Under the pieces are notes generated by a model. That model was not told where the DNA came from and searched no databases. It was given only the letters and a program-made list of their open reading frames with translations. This document shows positions 39,801 to 53,800 of a stretch of 64,000 bases of DNA, piece by piece. The position numbers were made by a program, and so were the translations under genes. This stretch comes from Dermacentor variabilis (Eukaryota; Arthropoda; Arachnida; Ixodida; Ixodidae): contig NW_027460396.1 of NCBI RefSeq assembly GCF_050947875.1, positions 24,167-88,166 on the forward strand, given 5' to 3'. The first letter of the stretch is position 1. Every line of letters starts with the position of its first letter.

Positions 39801-42800
39801 ATGCATGTGCATGCTTAATACGCGTTTAGGCACAAATCCAAGTGCGGGTGTAGAAAGAACAGCATCGGCATGCTTTTCACGTCGTTTGGTAGAAATCCAC
39901 GCGCGCGTTCTGCCAAAAGCACCATTTGCATTCATATCGTGTGGTTTTGCAGAAAACTGCGTCCGCGTCTACCAAAAGATGCATGTGCATGCTTAAAACG
40001 CGTTTTGGCACTAATCCATGTGCGGGTGCTAAAAATAGCAGCATCGGCATGCTTTTCACGTCGTTTGGTAGAAATCCACGTGCGCGTTCTGCCAAAAGCA
40101 CCATTTGCATGCATATCGTGTGGTTTTGCAGAAAATTGCGTCCGCGTCTACCAAAAGATGCATGTGCATGCTTAAACCGCGTTTTGGCACAAATCCATGT
40201 GCGGGTGCTAAAAAGAGCAGCATCGGCATGCTTTTCACGTCGTTTGGTAGAAATCCACGTGCGCGTTCTCCCAAAAGCACCATTTGCATGCATATCGTGT
40301 GGTTTTGCAGAAAACTGCGTCCGCGTCTACCAAAAGATGCATGTGCATACTTAACACGCGTTTTGGCACAAATCCATGTGCGAGTGCTACAAAGAGCAGC
40401 ATCGGCATGCTTTTCATGTCGTTTGGTAGAAATCCACGTGCGCGTTCTGCCAAAAGCACCATTTGCATGCATATCGTGTGGTTTTGCAGAAAACTGCGTC
40501 CGCGTCTACCAAAAGATGCATGTGCATGCTTAAAACGCGTTTTGGCACAAATCCACGTGCGGGTGCTCCAAAGAGCAGCATCGGCATGCTTTTCACGTCG
40601 TTTGGTAGAAATCCACGTGCGCGTTCTGCCAAAAGCACCATTTGCATGAATATCGTGTGGTTTTGCAGAAAACTGCGTCCGCGTCTACCAAAAGATGCAT
40701 GTGCATGCTTAAAACGCGTTCAGGCACAAATCCAAGTGCGGGTGCTAAAAAGAACAGCATCGGCATGCTTTTCACGTCGTTTGGTAGAAATCCACGCGCG
40801 CGTTCTGCCAAAAGCACCATTTGCATGCATATCGTGTGGTTTTGCAGAAAATTGCGTCCGCGTCTACCAAAAGATGCATGTGCATGCTTAAAACGCGTTT
40901 AGGCACAAATCCAAGTGCGGGTGTAAAAAGAACAGCATCGGCATGCTTTTCACGTCGTTTGGTAGAAATCCACGTGCGCGTTCTGCCAAAAGCACCATTT
41001 GCATGCATATCGTGTGGTTTTGCAGAAAACTGCGTCCGCGTCTACCAAAAGATGCATGTGCATGCTTAAAACGCGTTTTGGCACAAATCCACGTGCGGGT
41101 GCTCCAAAGAGCAGCATCGGCATGCTTTTCACGTCGTTTGGTAGAAATCCACGTGCGCGTTCTGCCAAAAGCACCATTTGCATGAATATCGTGTGGTTTT
41201 GCAGAAAACTGCGTCCGCGTCTACCAAAAGATGCATGTGCATGCTTAAAACGCGTTCAGGCACAAATCCAAGTGCGGGTGCTAAAAAGAACAGCATCGGC
41301 ATGCTTTTCACGTCGTTTGGTAGAAATCCACGCGCGCGTTCTGCCAAAAGCACCATTTGCATGCATATCGTGTGGTTTTGCAGAAAATTGCGTCCGCGTC
41401 TACCAAAAGATGCATGTGCATGCTTAAAACGCGTTTAGGCACAAATCCAAGTGCGGGTGTAAAAAGAACAGCATCGGCATGCTTTTCACGTCGTTTGGTA
41501 GAAATCCACGTGCGCGTTCTGCCAAAAGCACCATTTGCATGCATATCGTGTGGTTTTGCAGAAAATTGCGTCCGCGTCTACCAAAAGATGCATGTGCATG
41601 CCTAAACCGCGTTTTGGCACAAATCCATGTGCGGGTGCTAAAAAGAGCAGCATCGGCATGCTTTTCAAGTCGTTTGGTAGAAATCACGTGCGCGTTCTCC
41701 CAAAAGCACCATTTGCATGCATATCGTGTGGTTTTGCAGAAAACTGCGTCCGCGTCTACGAAAAGACGCATGTGCATACTTAACACGCGTTTTGGCACAA
41801 ATCCATGTGCGGGTGCTACAAAGAGCAGCATCGGCATGCTTTTCATGTCGTTTGGTAGAAATCCACGGTGCGCGTTCTGCCAAAAGCACCATTTGCATGC
41901 ATATCATGTGGTTTTGCAGAAAACTGCGTCCGCGTCCTACCAAAAGATGCATGTGCATGCTTAAAACGCGTTTTGGCACAAATCCAGTGCGGGTGCTACA
42001 AAGAGCAGCATCGGCATGCTTTTCACGTCGTTTGGTAGAAATCCACGTGCGCGTTCTGCCAAAAGCACCATTTGCATGAATATCGTGTGGTTTTGCAGAA
42101 AACTGCGTCCGGGTCTACCAAAAGATGCATGTGCATGCTTAAAACGCGTTTAGGCACAAATCCAAGTGCGGGTGCTAAAAAGAGCAGCATCGGCATGCTT
42201 TTCACGTCGTTTGGTAGAAATCCACGCGCGCGTTCTGCCAAAAGCACCATTTGCATGCATATCGTGTGGTTTTGCAGAAAACTGCGTCCGCGTCTACCAA
42301 AAGATGCATGTGCATGCTTAATACGCGTTTAGGCACAAATCCAAGTGCGGGTGTAAAAAGAACAGCATCGGCATGGTTTTCACGGTCGTTTGGTAGAAAT
42401 CCACGCGCGCGTTCTGCCAAAAGCACCATTTGCATGCATATCGTGTGGTTTTGCAGAAAACTGCGTCCGCGTCTACCAAAAGATGCATGTGCATGCTTAA
42501 AACGCGTTTTGGCACAAATCCACGTGCGGTGCTCCAAAGAGCAGCATCGGCATGCTTTTCACGTCGTTTGGTAGAAATCCACGTGCGCGTTCTGCCAAAA
42601 GCACCATTTGCATGAATATCGTGTGGTTTTGCAGAAAACTGCGTCCGCGTCTACCAAAAGATGCATGTGCATGCTTAAAACGCGTTCAGGCACAAATCCA
42701 AGTGCGGGTGCTAAAAAGAACAGCATCGGCATGCTTTTCACGTCGTTTGGTAGAAATCCACGCGCGCGTTCTGCCAAAAGCACCATTTGCATGCATATCG

Positions 42801-44036
42801 TGTGGTTTTGCAGAAAATTGCGTCCGCGTCTACCAAAAGATGCATGTGCATGCTTAAAACGCGTTTAGGCACAAATCCAAGTGCGGGTGTAAAAAGAACA
42901 GCATCGGCATGCTTTTCACGTCGTTTGGTAGAAATCCACGTGCGCGTTCTGCCAAAAGCACCATTTGCATGCATATCGTGTGGTTTTGCAGAAAATTGCG
43001 TCCGCGTCTACCAAAAGATGCATGTGCATGCTTAAACCGCGTTTTGGCACAAATCCATGTGCGGGTGCTAAAAAGAGCAGCATCGGCATGCTTTTCAAGT
43101 CGTTTGGTAGAAATCCACGTGCGCGTTCTCCCAAAAGCACCATTTGCATGCATATCGTGTGGTTTTGCAGAAAACTGCGTCCGCGTCTACGAAAAGACGC
43201 ATGTGCATACTTAACACGCGTTTTGGCACAAATCCATGTGCGGGTGCTACAAAGAGCAGCATCGGCATGCTTTTCATGTCGTTTGGTAGAAATCCACGTG
43301 CGCGTTCTGCCAAAAGCACCATTTGCATGCATATCATGTGGTTTTGCAGAAACTGCGTCCGCGTCTACCAAAAGATGCATGTGCATGCTTAAAACGCGTT
43401 TTGGCACAAATCCAAGTGCGGGTGCTACAAAGAGCAGCATCGGCATGGCTTTTCACGTCGTTTGGTAGAAATCCACGTGCGCGTTCTGCCAAAAGCACCA
43501 TTTGCATGAATATCGTGTGGTTTTGCAGAAAACTGCGTCCGGGTCTACCAAAAGATGCATGTGCATGCTTAAAACGCGTTTAGGCACAAATCCAAGTGCG
43601 GGTGCTAAAAAGAGCAGCATCGGCATGCTTTTCACGTCGTTTGGTAGAAATCCACGCGCGCGTTCTGCCAAAAGCACCATTTGCATGCATATCGTGTGGT
43701 TTTGCAGAAAACTGCGTCCGCGTCTACCAAAAGATGCATGTGCATGCTTAATACGCGTTTAGGCACAAATCCAAGTGCGGGTGTAAAAAGAACAGCATCG
43801 GCATGGTTTTCACGTCGTTTGGTAGAAATCCACGCGCGCGTTCTGCCAAAAGCACCATTTGCATGCATATCGTGTGGTTTTGCAGAAAACTGCGTCCGCG
43901 TCTACCAAAAGATGCATGTGCATGCTTAAAACGCGTTAAGGCACAAATCCAAGTGCGGGTGTAAAAAGAACAGCATCGGCATGCTTTTCACGTCGTTTGG
44001 TAGAAATCCACGTGCGCGTTCTGCCAAAAGCACCAT
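36886..44036. repeat. Domain II satellite with 3-mer and 8-mer repeats
   Basis: Contains a 3-monomer repeat of 536 bp (40463-40998 and 40999-41534, again from about 42430). It also contains an 8-monomer repeat of 1,430 bp (41178 corresponds to 42608, 42072 to 43502, 42251 to 43681). Diagnostic states are gcgttcaggcac, gggtgctccaaag, gcatgaatatcg, gaaaattgcg and gcatggttttcac. The segment 38.1-39.3 kb recurs near 53.1-54.3 kb with a 15,015-bp offset. Clustered single-base indels occur at 41.7-42.6 and 43.3-43.5 kb. Nothing but satellite was seen. Confidence 0.8.
40463..41534. repeat. 3-mer (536 bp) tandem pair
   Basis: 40463-40998 and 40999-41534 are near-identical consecutive trimers. They share ccacgtgcgggtgctccaaag, gcatgaatatcg, gcgttcaggcac and gaaaattgcg in the same order. 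A third copy of the trimer occurs from about 42430 at a 1,430-bp offset, with several 1-bp indels at its start. Confidence 0.85.
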
Positions 44037-46295
44037 TTGCATGCATATCGTGTGGTTTTGCAGAAAATTGCGTCCGCGTCTACCAAAAGATGCATGTGCA
44101 TGCTTAAACCGCGTTTTGGCACAAATCCATGTGCGGGTGCTAAAAAGAGCAGCATCGGCATGCTTTTCACGTCGTTTGGTAGAAATCCACGTGCGCGTTC
44201 TCCCAAAAGCACCATTTGCATGCATATCGTGTCGTTTTGCAGAAAACTGCGTCCGCGTCTACCAAAAGATGCATGTGCATGCTTAAAACGCGTTTAGGCA
44301 CAAATCCAAGTGCGGGTGCTAAAAAGAACAGCATCGGCATGCTTTTCACGTCGTTTGGTAGAAATCCACGTGCGCGTTCTGCCAAAAGCACCATTTGCAT
44401 GCATATCGTGTCGTTTTACAGAAAACTGCGTCCGCGTCTACCAAAAGATGCATGTGCATGCTTCAAACGCGTTTTGGCACAAATTCATGTGCGGGTGCTA
44501 AAAAGAGCAGCATCGGCATGCTTTTCACGTCGTTTGGTGGAAATCCACGTGCGCGTTCTGCCAAAAGCACCATTTGCATGCATATCGTGTCGTTTTGCAG
44601 AAAACTGCGTCCGCGTCTACCAAAAGATGCATGTGCATGCTTAAAACGCGTTTTGGCACAAATTCATGTGCGGGTGCTAAAAAGAGCAGCATCGGCATGC
44701 TTTTCACGTCGTTTGGTAGAAATCCACGTGCGCGTTCTGCCAAAAGCACCATTTGCATGCATATCGTGTGGTTTTGCAGAAAACTGCCTCCGCGTCTACC
44801 AATAGATGCATGTGCATGCTTAAAACGCGTTTTGGCACAAATCCATGTGCGGGTGCTAAAAAGAGCAGCATCGGCATGCTTTTCACGTCGTTTGGTGGAA
44901 ATCCACGTGCGCGTTCTGCCAAAAGCACCATTTGCATGCATATCGTGTGGTTTTGCAGAAAACTGCGTCCGCGTCTACCAAAAGATGCATGTGCATGCTT
45001 AATACGCGTTTAGGCACAAATCCAAGTGCGGGTGTAAAAAGAACAGCATCGGCATGCTTTCCACGTCGTTTGGTAGAAATCCACGCGCGCGTTCTGCCAA
45101 AAGCACCATTTGCATGCATATCGTGTGGTTTTGCAGAAAACTGCGTCCGCGTCTACCAAAAGATGCATGTGCATGCTTAAAACGCTTTTGGCACAAATAT
45201 ATGTGCGGGTGCTTAAAATAGCAGCATCGGCATGCTTTTCACGTCGTTTGGTAGAAATCCACGTGCGCGTTCTGCCAAAAGCACCATTTGCATGCATATC
45301 GTGTGGTTTTGCAGAAAATTGCGTCCGCGTCTACCAAAAGATGCACGTGCATGCTTAAACCGCGTTGTGGCACAAATCCATGTGCGGGTGCTAAAAAGAG
45401 CAGCATCGGCATGCTTTTCACGTCGTTTGGTAGAAATGCACGTGCGCGTTCTGCCAAAAGCACCATTTGCATGCATATCGTCTGGTTTTGCAGAAAACTG
45501 CGTCCGCGTCTACCAAAAGATGCATATGCATGCTTAAAACGCGTTTTGGCACAAATACATGTGCGGGTGCTAAAAAGAGCAGCATCGGCATGCTTTTCAC
45601 GTCGTTTGGTAGAAATCCACGTGCGCGTTCTGCCAAAAGCACCATTTGCATGCATATCGTGTGGTTTTGCAGAAAACTGCATGCGCGTCTACAAAAAATG
45701 CATGTGCATGCTTAAACCGCGCTTTGGCACAAATCCATGTGCGGGTGCTAAAAAGAGCAGCATCGGCATGCTTTTCACGTCGTTTGGTAGAAATCCACGT
45801 GCGCGTTCTGCCAAAAGCACCATTTGCATGCATATCGTCTGGTTTTGCAGAAAACTGTGTCCGCGTCTACCAAAAGATGCATGTGCATGATTAAAACGCG
45901 TTTTGGCACAAAACAATGTGCGGGTGCTAAAAAGAGCAGCATCGGCATGCTTTTCACGTCGTTTGGTAGAAATCCACGTGCGCGTTCTGCCAAAAGCACC
46001 ATTTGCATGCATATCGTGTGGTTTTGCAGGAAACTGCGTCCGCGTCTATCAAAGATGCATATACATGCTTCAAACGCGTTTTGGCACAAATCCATGTGCG
46101 GGTGCTAAAAAGAGCAGCATCGGCATGCTTTTCACGTCGTTTGGTAGAAATCCACGTGCGCGTTCTGCGAAAAGCACCATTTGCATGCATATCGTGTGGT
46201 TTTGCAGAAAACTGCGTCCGCGTCTACCAATGGATGCATGTGCATGCTTAAAACGCGTTTTGGCACAAATCCATGTGCGGGTGCTAAAAAGAGAA
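44037..46295. repeat. 15-mer repeat, copy 1
   Basis: Pairs with about 46718-48975 at an offset of 2,681 bp. It contains the gtcgttttgc, ctgcctccgcg, cttaaaacgcttttggc and ctgcatgcgcg monomers in order. Sequences separate near 46295/48975, where copy 1 has gagaagcatcgg and copy 2 gagcagcatcgg. Confidence 0.8.
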
Positions 46296-46717
46296 GCATC
46301 GGCATGCTTTTCACGTCGTTTGGTAGAAATCCACGTGCGCGTTCTGCCAAAAGCACCATTTGCATGCATATCGTGTGGTTTTCCAGAAAACTGCGTCCGC
46401 GTCTACCAAAAGATGCATTTGCATGCTTAAAACGCGTTTTGGCACAACTCCATATGCGGGTGCTAAAAATAGCAGCATCGGCATGCTTTTCACGTCGTTT
46501 GGTGGAAATCCACGTGCGCGTTCTGCCAAAAGCACCATTTGCATGCATATCGTGTCGTTTTGCAGAAAACTGCGTCCGCGTCTACCAAAAGATGCATGTG
46601 CATGCTTAAAACGCGTTTTGGCACAAATTCATGTGCGGGTGCTAAAAAGAGCAGCATCGGCATGCTTTTCACGTCGTTTGGTAGAAATCCACGTGCGCGT
46701 TCTGCCAAAAGCACCAT

Positions 46718-48975
46718 TTGCATGCATATCGTGTGGTTTTGCAGAAAACTGCCTCCGCGTCTACCAAAAGATGCATGTGCATGCTTAAACCGCGTTTTGG
46801 CACAAATCCATGTGCGGGTGCTAAAAAGAGCAGCATCGGCATGCTTTTCACGTCGTTTGGTAGAAATCCACGTGCGCGTTCTCCCAAAAGCACCATTTGC
46901 ATGCATATCGTGTCGTTTTGCAGAAAACTGCGTCCGCGTCTACCAAAAGATGCATGTGCATGCTTAAAACGCGTTTAGGCACAAATCCAAGTGCGGGTGC
47001 TAAAAAGAACAGCATCGGCATGCTTTTCACGTCGTTTGGTAGAAATCCACGGGCGCGTTCTGCCAAAAGCACCATTTGCATGCATATCGTGTCGTTTTAC
47101 AGAAAACTGCGTCCGCGTCTACCAAAAGATGCATGTGCATGCTTAAAACGCGTTTTGGCACAAATTCCTGTGCGGGTGCTAAAAAGAGCAGCATCGGCAT
47201 GCTTTTCACGTCGTTTGGTGGAAATCCACGTGCGCGTTCTGCCAAAAGCACCATTTGCATGCATATCGTGTCGTTTTGCAGAAAACTGCGTCCGCGTCTA
47301 CCAAAAGATGCATGTGCATGCTTAAAACGCGTTTTGGCACAAATTCATGTGCGGGTGCTAAAAAGAGCAGCATCGGCATGCTTTTCACGTCGTTTGGTAG
47401 AAATCCACGTGCGCGTTCTGCCAAAAGCACCATTTGCATGCATATCGTGTGGTTTTGCAGAAAACTGCCTCCGCGTCTACCAATAGATGCATGTGCATGC
47501 TTAAAACGCGTTTTGGCACAAATCCATGTGCGGGTGCTAAAAAGAGCAGCATCGGCATGCTTTTCACGTCGTTTGGTGGAAATCCACGTGCGCGTTCTGC
47601 CAAAAGCACCATTTGCATGCATATCGTGTGGTTTTGCAGAAAACTGCGTCCGCGTCTACCAAAAGATGCATGTGCATGCTTAATACGCGTTTAGGCACAA
47701 ATCCAAGTGCGGGTGTAAAAAGAACAGCATCGGCATGCTTTCCACGTCGTTTGGTAGAAATCCACGCGCGCGTTCTGCCAAAAGCACCATTTGCATGCAT
47801 ATCGTGTGGTTTTGCAGAAAACTGCGTCCGCGTCTACCAAAAGATGCATGTGCATGCTTAAAACGCTTTTGGCACAAATCCATGTGCGGGTGCTTAAAAT
47901 AGCAGCATCGGCATGCTTTTCACGTCGTTTGGTAGAAATCCACGTGCGCGTTCTGCCAAAAGCACCATTTGCATGCATATCGTGTGGTTTTGCAGAAAAT
48001 TGCGTCCGCGTCTACCAAAAGATGCACGTGCATGCTTAAACCGCGTTGTGGCACAAATCCATGTGCGGGTGCTAAAAAGAGCAGCATCGGCATGCTTTTC
48101 ACGTCGTTTGGTAGAAATGCACGTGCGCGTTCTGCCAAAAGCACCATTTGCATGCATATCGTCTGGTTTTGCAGAAAACTGCGTCCGCGTCTACCAAAAG
48201 ATGCATATGCATGCTTAAAACGCGTTTTGGCACAAATACATGTGCGGGTGCTAAAAAGAGCAGCATCGGCATGCTTTTCACGTCGTTTGGTAGAAATCCA
48301 CGTGCGCGTTCTGCCAAAAGCACCATTTGCATGCATATCGTGTGGTTTTGCAGAAAACTGCATGCGCGTCTACAAAAAATGCATGTGCATGCTTAAACCG
48401 CGCTTTGGCACAAATCCATGTGCGGGTGCTAAAAAGAGCAGCATCGGCATGCTTTTCACGTCGTTTGGTAGAAATCCACGTGCGCGTTCTGCCAAAAGCA
48501 CCATTTGCATGCATATCGTCTGGTTTTGCAGAAAACTGTGTCCGCGTCTACCAAAAGATGCATGTGCATGATTAAAACGCGTTTTGGCACAAAACAATGT
48601 GCGGGTGCTAAAAAGAGCAGCATCGGCATGCTTTTCACGTCGTTTGGTAGAAATCCACGTGCGCGTTCTGCCAAAAGCACCATTTGCATGCATATCGTGT
48701 GGTTTTGCAGGAAACTGCGTCCGCGTCTATCAAAGATGCATATACATGCTTCAAACGCGTTTTGGCACAAATCCATGTGCGGGTGCTAAAAAGAGCAGCA
48801 TCGGCATGCTTTTCACGTCGTTTGGTAGAAATCCACGTGCGCGTTCTGCGAAAAGCACCATTTGCATGCATATCGTGTGGTTTTGCAGAAAACTGCGTCC
48901 GCGTCTACCAATGGATGCATGTGCATGCTTAAAACGCGTTTTGGCACAAATCCATGTGCGGGTGCTAAAAAGAGC
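46718..48975. repeat. 15-mer repeat, copy 2
   Basis: Second copy of the 44037-46295 block. Differences are few, for example aaattcctgtg near 47163 for aaattcatgtg, and cacgggcgcg near 47048 for cacgtgcgcg. Part of it is copied again from 49041. Confidence 0.8.
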
Positions 48976-50890
48976 AGCATCGGCATGCTTTTCACGTCGT
49001 TTGGTAGAAATCCACGTGCGCGTTCTGCCAAAAGCACCATTTGCATGCATATCGTGTGGTTTTGCAGAAAACTGCGTCCGCGTCTACCAAAAGATGCATG
49101 TGCATGCTTAATACGCGTTTAGGCACAAATCCAAGTGCGGGTGTAAAAAGAACAGCATCGGCATGCTTTCCACGTCGTTTGGTAGAAATCCACGCGCGCG
49201 TTCTGCCAAAAGCACCATTTGCATGCATATCGTGTGGTTTTGCAGAAAACTGCGTCCGCGTCTACCAAAAGATGCATGTGCATGCTTAAAACGCTTTTGG
49301 CACAAATCCATGTGCGGGTGCTTAAAATAGCAGCATCGGCATGCTTTTCACGTCGTTTGGTAGAAATCCACGTGCGCGTTCTGCCAAAAGTACCATTTGC
49401 ATGCATATCGTGTGGTTTTGCAGAAAATTGCGTCCGCGTCTACCAAAAGATGCACGTGCATGCTTAAACCGCGTTGTGGCACAAATCCATGTGCGGGTGC
49501 TAAAAAGAGCAGCATCGGCATGCTTTTCACGTCGTTTGGTAGAAATGCACGTGCGCGTTCTGCCAAAAGCACCATTTGCATGCATATCGTCTGGTTTTGC
49601 AGAAAACTGCGTCCGCGTCTACCAAAAGATGCATATGCATGCTTAAAACGCGTTTTGGCACAAATCCATGTGCGGGTGCTTAAAATAGCAGCATCGGCAT
49701 GCTTTTCACGTCGTTTGGTAGAAATCCACGTGCGCGTTCTGCCAAAAGCACCATTTGCATGCATATCGTGTGGTTTTGCAGGAAACTGCGTCCGCGTCTA
49801 TCAAAGATGCATATACATGCTTCAAACGCGTTTTGGCACAAATCCATGTGCGGGTGCTAAAAAGAGCAGCATCGGCATGCTTTTCACGTCGTTTGGTAGA
49901 AATCCACGTGCGCGTTCTGCGAAAAGCACCATTTGCATGCATATCGTGTGGTTTTGCAGAAAACTGCGTCCGCGTCTACCAATGGATGCATGTGCATGCT
50001 TAAAACGCGTTTTGGCACAAATCCATGTGCGGGTGCTAAAAAGAGAAGCATCGGCATGCTTTTCACGTCGTTTGGTAGAAATCCACGTGCGCGTTCTGCC
50101 AAAAGCACCATTTGCATGCATATCGTGTGGTTTTCCAGAAAACTGCGTCCGCGTCTACCAAAAGATGCATTTGCATGCTTAAAACGCGTTTTGGCACAAC
50201 TCCATATGCGGGTGCTAAAAATAGCAGCATCGGCATGCTTTTCACGTCGTTTGGTAGAAATCCACGTGCGCGTTCTGCCAAAAGCACCATTTGCATGCAT
50301 ATCGTGTGGTTTTGCAGAAAACTGCGTCCGCGTCTACCAAAAGATGCATGTGCATGCTTAAAACGCGTTTTGCCACAAATCCATGTGCGGGTGCTAAAAA
50401 GAGCAGAATCGGCATGCTTTTCACGTCGTTTGGTAGAAATCCACGTGCGCGTTCTCCCAAAAGCACCATTTGCATGCATATCGTGTGGTTTTGCACAAAA
50501 CTGCGTCCGCGTCTACCAAAAGATGCATCTGCATGCTTAACACGCGTTTTGGCACAAATCCATGTGCGGGTGCGACAAAGAGCAGCATCGGCATGCTTTT
50601 CACGTCGTTTGGTAGAAATCCACGTGCGCGTTCAGCCAAAAGCACGATTTGCATGCATATCGTGTGGTTTCGCAGAAAACTGCGTCCGCGTCTACCAAAA
50701 GATGCATGAGCATGCTTAAAACCCGTTTAGGCACAAATCCATGTGCGGGTGCTACAAAGAGCAGCATCGGCATGCTTTTCACGTCGTTTGGTAGAAATCC
50801 ACGTGCGCGTTCTGCCAAAAGCACCATTTGCATGCATATCGTGTGGTTTTGCAGAAAACTGCGTCCGCGTCTACCAAAAGATGCATCTGC

Positions 50891-53800
50891 ATGCTTAAAA
50901 CGCGTTTTGGCACAAATCCATGTGCGGGTGCTAAAAAGAGCAGCATCGGCATGCTTTTCACGTCGTTTGGTAGAAAGCCACGTGCGCGTTCTGCCAAAAG
51001 CACCATTTGCATGCATATCGTGTGGTTTTGCAGAAAACTGCGTCCGCGTCTACCAAAAGATGCATGTGCATGCTTAACACGCGTTTTGGCACAAATCCAT
51101 GTGCGGGTGCTAGAAAGAGCAGCATCGGCATGCTTTTCACGTCGTTTGGTAGAAATCCACGTGCGCGTTCTGCCAAAAGCACCATTTGCATGCATATCGT
51201 GTGGTTTTGCAGAAAACTGCGTCCGCGTCTACCAAAAGATGCATGTGCATGCTTAAAACGCGTTTAGGCACAAATCCATGTGCGGGTGCTACAAAGAGCA
51301 GCATCGGCATGCTTTTCACGTCGTTTGGTAGAAATCCACGTGCGCGTTCTGCCAAAAGCACCATTTGCATGCATATCGTGTGGTTTTGCAGAAAACAGCG
51401 TCGGCGTCTACCAAAAGATGCATGTGCATGCTTAAAACGCGTTTAGGCACAAATCCAAGTGCGGGTGCTAAAAAGAACAGCATCGGCATGCTTTTCACGT
51501 CGTTTGGTAGAAATCCACGCGCGCGTTCTGCCAAAAGCACCATTTGCATGCATATCGTGTGGTTTTGCAGAAAACTGCGTCCGCGTCTACCAAAAGATGC
51601 ATGTGCATGCTTAAAACGCGTTTTGGCACAAATCCATGTGCGGGTGCTAAAAAGAGCAGCATCGGCATGTTTTTCACGTCGTTTGGTAGAAATCCACGTG
51701 CGCGTTCTGCCAAAAGCACCATTTGCATGCATATCGTGTGGTTTTGCAGAAAACTGCGTCCGCGTCTACCAAAAGATGCATGTGCATGCTTAAAACGCGT
51801 TTTGGCACAAATCCATGTGCGGGTGCTAAAAAGAGCAGCATCGGCATTCTTTTCACGTCGTTTGGTAGAAATCCACGTGCGCGTTCTGTTAAAAGCACCA
51901 TTTGCATGCATATCGTGTGGTTTTGCAGAAAACTGCGTCCGCGTCTACCAAAAGATGCATGTGCATGCTTAAAACGCGTTTAGGCACAAATGCAAGTGCG
52001 GGTGTAAAAAGAACAGCAGCGGCATGCTCTTCGCGTCGTTTGGTAGAAATCCACGCGCGCGTTCTGCCAAAAGCACCATTTGCATGCATATCGTGTGGTT
52101 TTGCAGAAAAGTGCGTCCGCGTCTTCCAAAAGATGCATGTGCATGCTTAAAACGCGTTTTGGCACAAATCCATGTGCGGGTGCTACAAAGAGCAGCATCG
52201 GCATGCTTTTCACGTCGTTTGGTAGAAATCCACGTGCGCGTTCTGCCAAAAGCACCATTTGCATGCATATCGTGTGGTTTTGCAGAAAACTGCGTCCGCG
52301 TCTACCAAAAGATGCATGTGCATGCTTAAAACGCGTTTAGAAACAAATCCAAGTGCGGGTGCTAAAAAGAACAGCATCGGCATGCTTTTCACGTCGTTTG
52401 GTAGAAATCCACGCGCGCGTTCTGCCAAAAGCACCATTTGCATGCATATCGTGTGGTTTTGCAGAAAACTGCGTCCGCGTCTACCAAAAGATGCATGTGC
52501 ATGCTTAAAACGCGTTTTGGCACAAATCCATGTGCGGGTGCTAAAAAGAGCAGCATCGGCATGCTTTTCACGTCGTTTGGTAGAAATCCACGTGCGCGTT
52601 CTGCCAAAAGCACCATTTGCATGCATATCATGTGGTTTTGCAGAAAACTGCGTCCGCGTCTACCAAAAGATGCATGTGCATGCCTAACACGCGTTTTGGC
52701 ACAAATCCATGTGCGGGTGCTACAAAGAGCAGCATCGGCATGCTTTTCACGTCGTTTTGTAGAAATCCACGTGCGCGTTCTGCCAAAAGCACCATTTGCA
52801 TGCATATCGTGTGGTTTTGCAGAAAACTGCGTCCGCGTCTACCAAAAGATGCATGTGCATGCTTAAAACGCGTTTAGGCACAAATCCAAGTGCGGGTGCT
52901 AAAAAGAACAGCATCGGCATGCTTTTCACGTCGTTTGGTAGAAATCCACGCGCGCGTTCTGCAAAAAGCACCATTTGCATGCATATCGTGTGGTTTTGCA
53001 GAAAACTGCGTCCGCGTCTACCAAAAGATGCATGTGCATGCTTAAAACGCGTTTTGGCACAAATCCATGTGCGGGTGGTAAAAAGAGCAGCATCAGCATG
53101 CTTTTCACGTCGTTTGGTAGAAATCCACGTGCGCGTTCTGCCAAAAGCACCATTTGCATGCATATCGTGTGGTTTTGCAGAAAACTGCGTCCGCGTCTAA
53201 CAAAAGATGCATGTGCATGCTTAAAACGCGTTTTGGCACAAATCCATGTGCGGGTGCTAAAAGGAGCAGCATCGGCATGCTTTTCACGTCGTTTGGTAGA
53301 AATCCACGTGCGCGTTCTGCCAAAAGCACCATTTGCATGCATATCGTGTGGTTTTGCAGGAAACTGCGTCCGCGTCTACCAAAGATGCATGTGCATGCTT
53401 AAAACGCGTTTTGGCACAAATCCATGTGCGGGTGCTAAAAAGAGCAGCATCGGCATGCTTTTCACGTCGTTTGGTAGAAATCCACGTGCGCGTTCTGCGA
53501 AAAGCACCATTTGCATGCATATCGTGTGGTTTTGCAGAAAACTGCGTGCGCGTCTACCAATGGATGCATGTGCATGCTTAAAAAGCGTTTTGGCACAAAT
53601 CCATGCGCGGGTGCTAAAAAGAGAAGCATCGACATGCTTTTCACCTCGTTTGGTAGAAATCCACGTGCGCGTTCTGCCAAAAGCACCATTTGCATGCATA
53701 TCGTGTGGTTTTCCAGAAAACTGCGTCCGCGTCTACCAAAAGATGCATTTGCATGCTTAAAACGCGTTTTGGCACAACTCCATATGCGGGTGCTAAAAAG

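Larger units (their letters stand above)
44037..50890. repeat. Domain II satellite with 15-mer and 8-mer repeats
   Basis: About 44037-46295 recurs at about 46718-48975 with an offset of 2,681 bp (15 monomers). A third partial copy starts near 49041 at a further 1,428 bp (8 monomers) and lacks several monomers near 49.67 kb. Private markers are gtcgttttgc, ctgcctccgcg, cttaaaacgcttttggc, gcttaaaatagcag, gcatatgcatgc, ctgcatgcgcg, tatcaaagatgcatatac and caatggatgcatg. Most of these return at 57.4-59.6 kb. No gene was seen. Confidence 0.82.
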
